DNA of 43,022 nucleotides, taken from positions 1-43,022 of the forward strand of contig DATKKE010000018.1 in assembly GCA_035543455.1 (NCBI GenBank), given 5' to 3'. A model generated the notes under the pieces. The model was not told the DNA's origin. It ran no database searches and saw only the letters and a list, made by a program, of their open reading frames with translations. A program made the translations under genes and the position numbers. Every line of letters begins with the position of its first letter. Positions within the stretch are counted from its first letter, which is position 1. Below are positions 41,295 through 43,022 of the stretch, one piece after another. This DNA comes from CAIKOD01 sp035543455. GTDB taxonomy: Archaea > Halobacteriota > Methanomicrobia > Methanomicrobiales > Methanospirillaceae.

Positions 41295-41426
41295 CACGGG
41301 GCTCTGCCCCGTGCCGCTATGGTGTCTCCGCTTTGGATAGTGAGAGATCAGAGAAATACATTCGTTTCTCGTTGCATTGTCAACCTGCCCCAGGGAGATC
41401 CTAATGGGGGAGGGTGAAACCCCTCC
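41295..41426. repeat. Cluster of three hairpins between aksF and the TPR gene
   Basis: Three inverted repeats in 132 bases: CACGGGGC/GCCCCGTG with a 3-base loop (41295-41313), GAGAAA/TTTCTC with an 8-base loop (41351-41370) and GGAGGG/CCCTCC with a 6-base loop (41409-41426). No coding capacity is supported. It could be a structured RNA, a bidirectional terminator or a REP-like or insertion-element remnant. Confidence 0.4.
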
Positions 41427-41490
41427 TGTCGACGTGAAACCAAAGAAAAGATGAGGAATTAAGCAGAGCCTGCTGTATTTTTTAAAAATA

Positions 41491-42120
41491 TCAGGGAAAG
41501 TCCCGGATCCTTCCGCTGACCAAAACTAGGAATCCGGTAATCATCAGGCCTGCGATGGGGATTCCGGGGTCGATGGGAGACCTGGTCGTTGGGACAGTTG
41601 TTGCCCGCGAACCCTGGGCAAGCATCGCTTCTGCGAGTTTTTTGCTGTCCTGCGCGGATTTAAGCGTCGGGTTGAGTGTTATCGCCTGGTTTGCCGATTG
41701 TAAGGCCTCCTGATACCGGCCGAGGTTGTTGAGGGCATCTGCCCTGTTGGCCCAGGCTTCGCTGATATTCGGGTTCCCGGCTATTGCTTTGTCTGCTGCC
41801 GTAACCGCTTCATTATCGCGTCCGAGAACAACAAGAAGTCCTGCCTCCTGTGTCCAGGCGAGGGAAAAGTTCGGCTGGAGCGAAAGCGCTTTTTCAGTCT
41901 CCTGAAGAGCCCCCGAATAATTTCCCTGGGAGGCAAGGTCGGCACCCTGGTTGTAGGCATTGATCGCTTCGATATTCGGTCCCGACAAGCCAATCGGGGT
42001 TCCCGAAGGCGTTGCATTAGAGTCCGCACAGCCCGGTAGAACCAGACACGCAAGTAGTATGAACAGGATAAATCCGGCCATTCCGGCCATTCGGTATGAT
42101 CGCCGTCTCATTTTTGTCAT
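41491..42120 (-). CDS. TPR-repeat lipoprotein
   Basis: A 209-residue protein with a basic N-terminus, a hydrophobic signal segment (about 12-30) and a lipobox-like LVLPGC at about residue 26-31. These are followed by about three tetratricopeptide repeats (AINAYNQGADLASQGNYSGA, described to 20 residues; SLAWTQEAGLLVVLGRDNEA; SEAWANRADALNNLGRYQEA), a Thr/Pro linker and a C-terminal hydrophobic helix (about 185-202). It is probably an extracytoplasmic anchored scaffold for protein contacts; no specific partner can be named. Start at 42120 or the Met three residues later; neither has a clear ribosome site. A short T5 tract follows the stop. Confidence 0.75.
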   Translation of the reverse strand: MTKMRRRSYRMAGMAGFILFILLACLVLPGCADSNATPSGTPIGLSGPNIEAINAYNQGADLASQGNYSGALQETEKALSLQPNFSLAWTQEAGLLVVLGRDNEAVTAADKAIAGNPNISEAWANRADALNNLGRYQEALQSANQAITLNPTLKSAQDSKKLAEAMLAQGSRATTVPTTRSPIDPGIPIAGLMITGFLVLVSGRIRDFP

Positions 42121-42313
42121 TTTTCAGGTCTGTTGCCATACTATAATACCTTCCCGTTTGTGAATTCGCGGTGAAATGGGCATCGCACCCGGTTGATAAT
42201 TATTTCAAGAAAAAGTCATGTATTGCCTCCAGGTCTGGAATCCGATATTGTTACCTGACAGTTTAAGCATTGTTCAACAGTCCTCACGGGATGATGGATC
42301 GCTCTGGCAGATG

Positions 42314-42327
42314 ATAAATAATAATAT
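42314..42327 (+). promoter_or_regulatory. TATA box upstream of nfo
   Basis: TAAATAATAATATC on the plus strand. Initiation about 25 bases downstream would start the RNA near 42350, about 70 bases before the nfo ATG and beside a short upstream frame. Confidence 0.4.
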
Positions 42328-42350
42328 CCGGTAAACCGAAGATGAGGAGA

Positions 42351-42425
42351 ATGGCTGATTATGATGCAGTAATATTGGCCGGGCCGGCGGTCGGAACGGG
42401 CGGGGGTGTGCAGGCCCCATGGTAA
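42351..42425 (+). CDS. Possible 24-codon upstream peptide overlapping nfo
   Basis: ATG at 42351 with GAGGAG one base upstream of its usual spacing; it codes MADYDAVILAGPAVGTGGGV and four more residues before a TAA that overlaps the nfo start (ATGGTAA). It may couple translation into nfo, which lacks a good ribosome site of its own. Function, if any, is unknown. Confidence 0.25.
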   Translation: MADYDAVILAGPAVGTGGGVQAPW

Positions 42426-43022
42426 CCGTCGGCGTCCATGTTTCTATCGCGGGATCTATTGCAAAATCAGTGGACCGGGCTGCTGCCCTCGGGTGCGACA
42501 CATTCCAGATTTTTTCTCGGAATCCACGCGGGTGGGCATGGAAAGACCTGAATGGCGAGGACATATCGGCATTTCGCAAAGAACTTGATAAAGCGGGAAT
42601 ATTCCCTCCGGTCGACCACATGCCGTACCTGCCGAACCTGGCAGGACCGAACCCCCTGCACTACGAGAAGTCGGTAGACACCCTGATTGCGGAGCTCGGA
42701 AGATGCAGCCAGCTCGGTATTCCCTATCTGGTCACCCATCTTGGGCATCACCCCGGCATGACCGCAGAGGAAGGGCGGGGTAAGGTGATCAGTGCCATCA
42801 ACAGGGCCATTGATGCAGCTCCTCCGGGAACCATGCTCCTTCTTGAAAATACCGCAGGGGAAAAGAATGGAATCGGCAATACATTCGAGGATATCAGTTC
42901 CGTGCTCGAAGGCGTCAGAGATCGGAAAAGGACCGGGGTATGCCTCGATACCTGCCATGCATTCGGGGCCGGATACGATCTCAGGACAGATCAGGTTATC
43001 GAGGATACCCTTTCAAAGTTTG
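42419..43022 (+). CDS. nfo: Endonuclease IV (N-terminal part)
   Basis: First 201 residues of an AP endonuclease of the Nfo family, a zinc TIM-barrel enzyme that cuts abasic sites in base-excision repair. Seen are VGVHVSIAGSIAKSVDRA (4-21), FQIFSRNPRGW, HMPYLPNLAGP, VTHLGHHPG with metal-binding His, LLLENTAGEKNGIG with the Glu ligand, and VCLDTCHAFGAGYDL. The C-terminal part is beyond the right edge. Start is the ATG at 42419; a stop lies upstream in frame, so no longer start is possible past that point. Transcribed away from the TPR gene. Confidence 0.94.
   Translation, partial: MVTVGVHVSIAGSIAKSVDRAAALGCDTFQIFSRNPRGWAWKDLNGEDISAFRKELDKAGIFPPVDHMPYLPNLAGPNPLHYEKSVDTLIAELGRCSQLGIPYLVTHLGHHPGMTAEEGRGKVISAINRAIDAAPPGTMLLLENTAGEKNGIGNTFEDISSVLEGVRDRKRTGVCLDTCHAFGAGYDLRTDQVIEDTLSKF

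Overview
The window is from a hydrogenotrophic methanogen, most likely of the order Methanomicrobiales. The evidence is a complete MCR operon (mcrBDCGA), an mtrEDCBA run, a combined Fwd/Hdr/MvhD operon, ftr, the MCR-activation ATPase AtwA and a coenzyme B biosynthesis (aks) operon. Promoters look archaeal (AT-rich TATA boxes, poly-U ends), and ribosome binding sites are of the GGTGA/GGAGG type. No rRNA, tRNA, CRISPR or intact mobile element was seen.

Layout. 1-3169 (minus): mtrE-D-C-B-A, the Na+-pumping methyltransferase, with mtrA cut by the window edge. 3480-8269 (minus): an accessory island with a radical SAM/SPASM maturase, atwA, a DUF5320 mini-protein, a DUF169 protein, a DUF134 (UPF0251) putative regulator and a 59-residue nine-cysteine peptide. 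Three of its transcription units share a near-identical 15-bp dyad beside the TATA box. 8478-11643: an amino-acid permease broken at a G7 run, a DUF2124-like protein, a metallo-beta-lactamase-fold protein and a frameshifted DUF1059 gene. 12195-12620 (plus): TrmO-like tRNA methyltransferase. 12919-17818 (minus): mcrBDCGA. 18162-27928 (minus): fwdG-fwdF-hdrC-hdrB-hdrA-mvhD-fwdD-fwdB-fwdA-fwdC. 28608-29516 (minus): membrane-anchored acetolactate decarboxylase. 30020-30907 (plus): ftr. 31222-33012 (minus): aldehyde ferredoxin oxidoreductase family. 33382-41219 (plus): two DDTD-motif proteins (one probably methanogenesis marker 11), a thiamine-diphosphate enzyme, aksA, aksD, aksE, an unknown Cys-rich protein and aksF, mostly overlapping. 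41491-42120 (minus): TPR lipoprotein. 42419 onward (plus): endonuclease IV, cut by the right edge.

How it works together. Fwd fixes CO2 as formyl-methanofuran and Ftr passes the formyl group to tetrahydromethanopterin. Mtr moves the methyl group to coenzyme M, MCR releases methane, and HdrABC-MvhD reduces the heterodisulfide and feeds low-potential electrons back to Fwd. AtwA belongs to MCR activation, and the aks enzymes build the 2-oxosuberate backbone of coenzyme B. Much of the CO2-to-methane pathway and its cofactor supply is therefore within 43 kb.

Most notable: (1) the coenzyme B operon holds an IorA-like thiamine-diphosphate enzyme without a ferredoxin domain, a candidate for 2-oxosuberate decarboxylation, plus an unknown Cys-rich protein between aksE and aksF; (2) the AtwA/radical SAM/Cys-rich peptide island has a shared operator and may be a peptide-modification regulon linked to MCR; (3) there are two apparent frameshifts, at 8619-8625 and 11459-11463.
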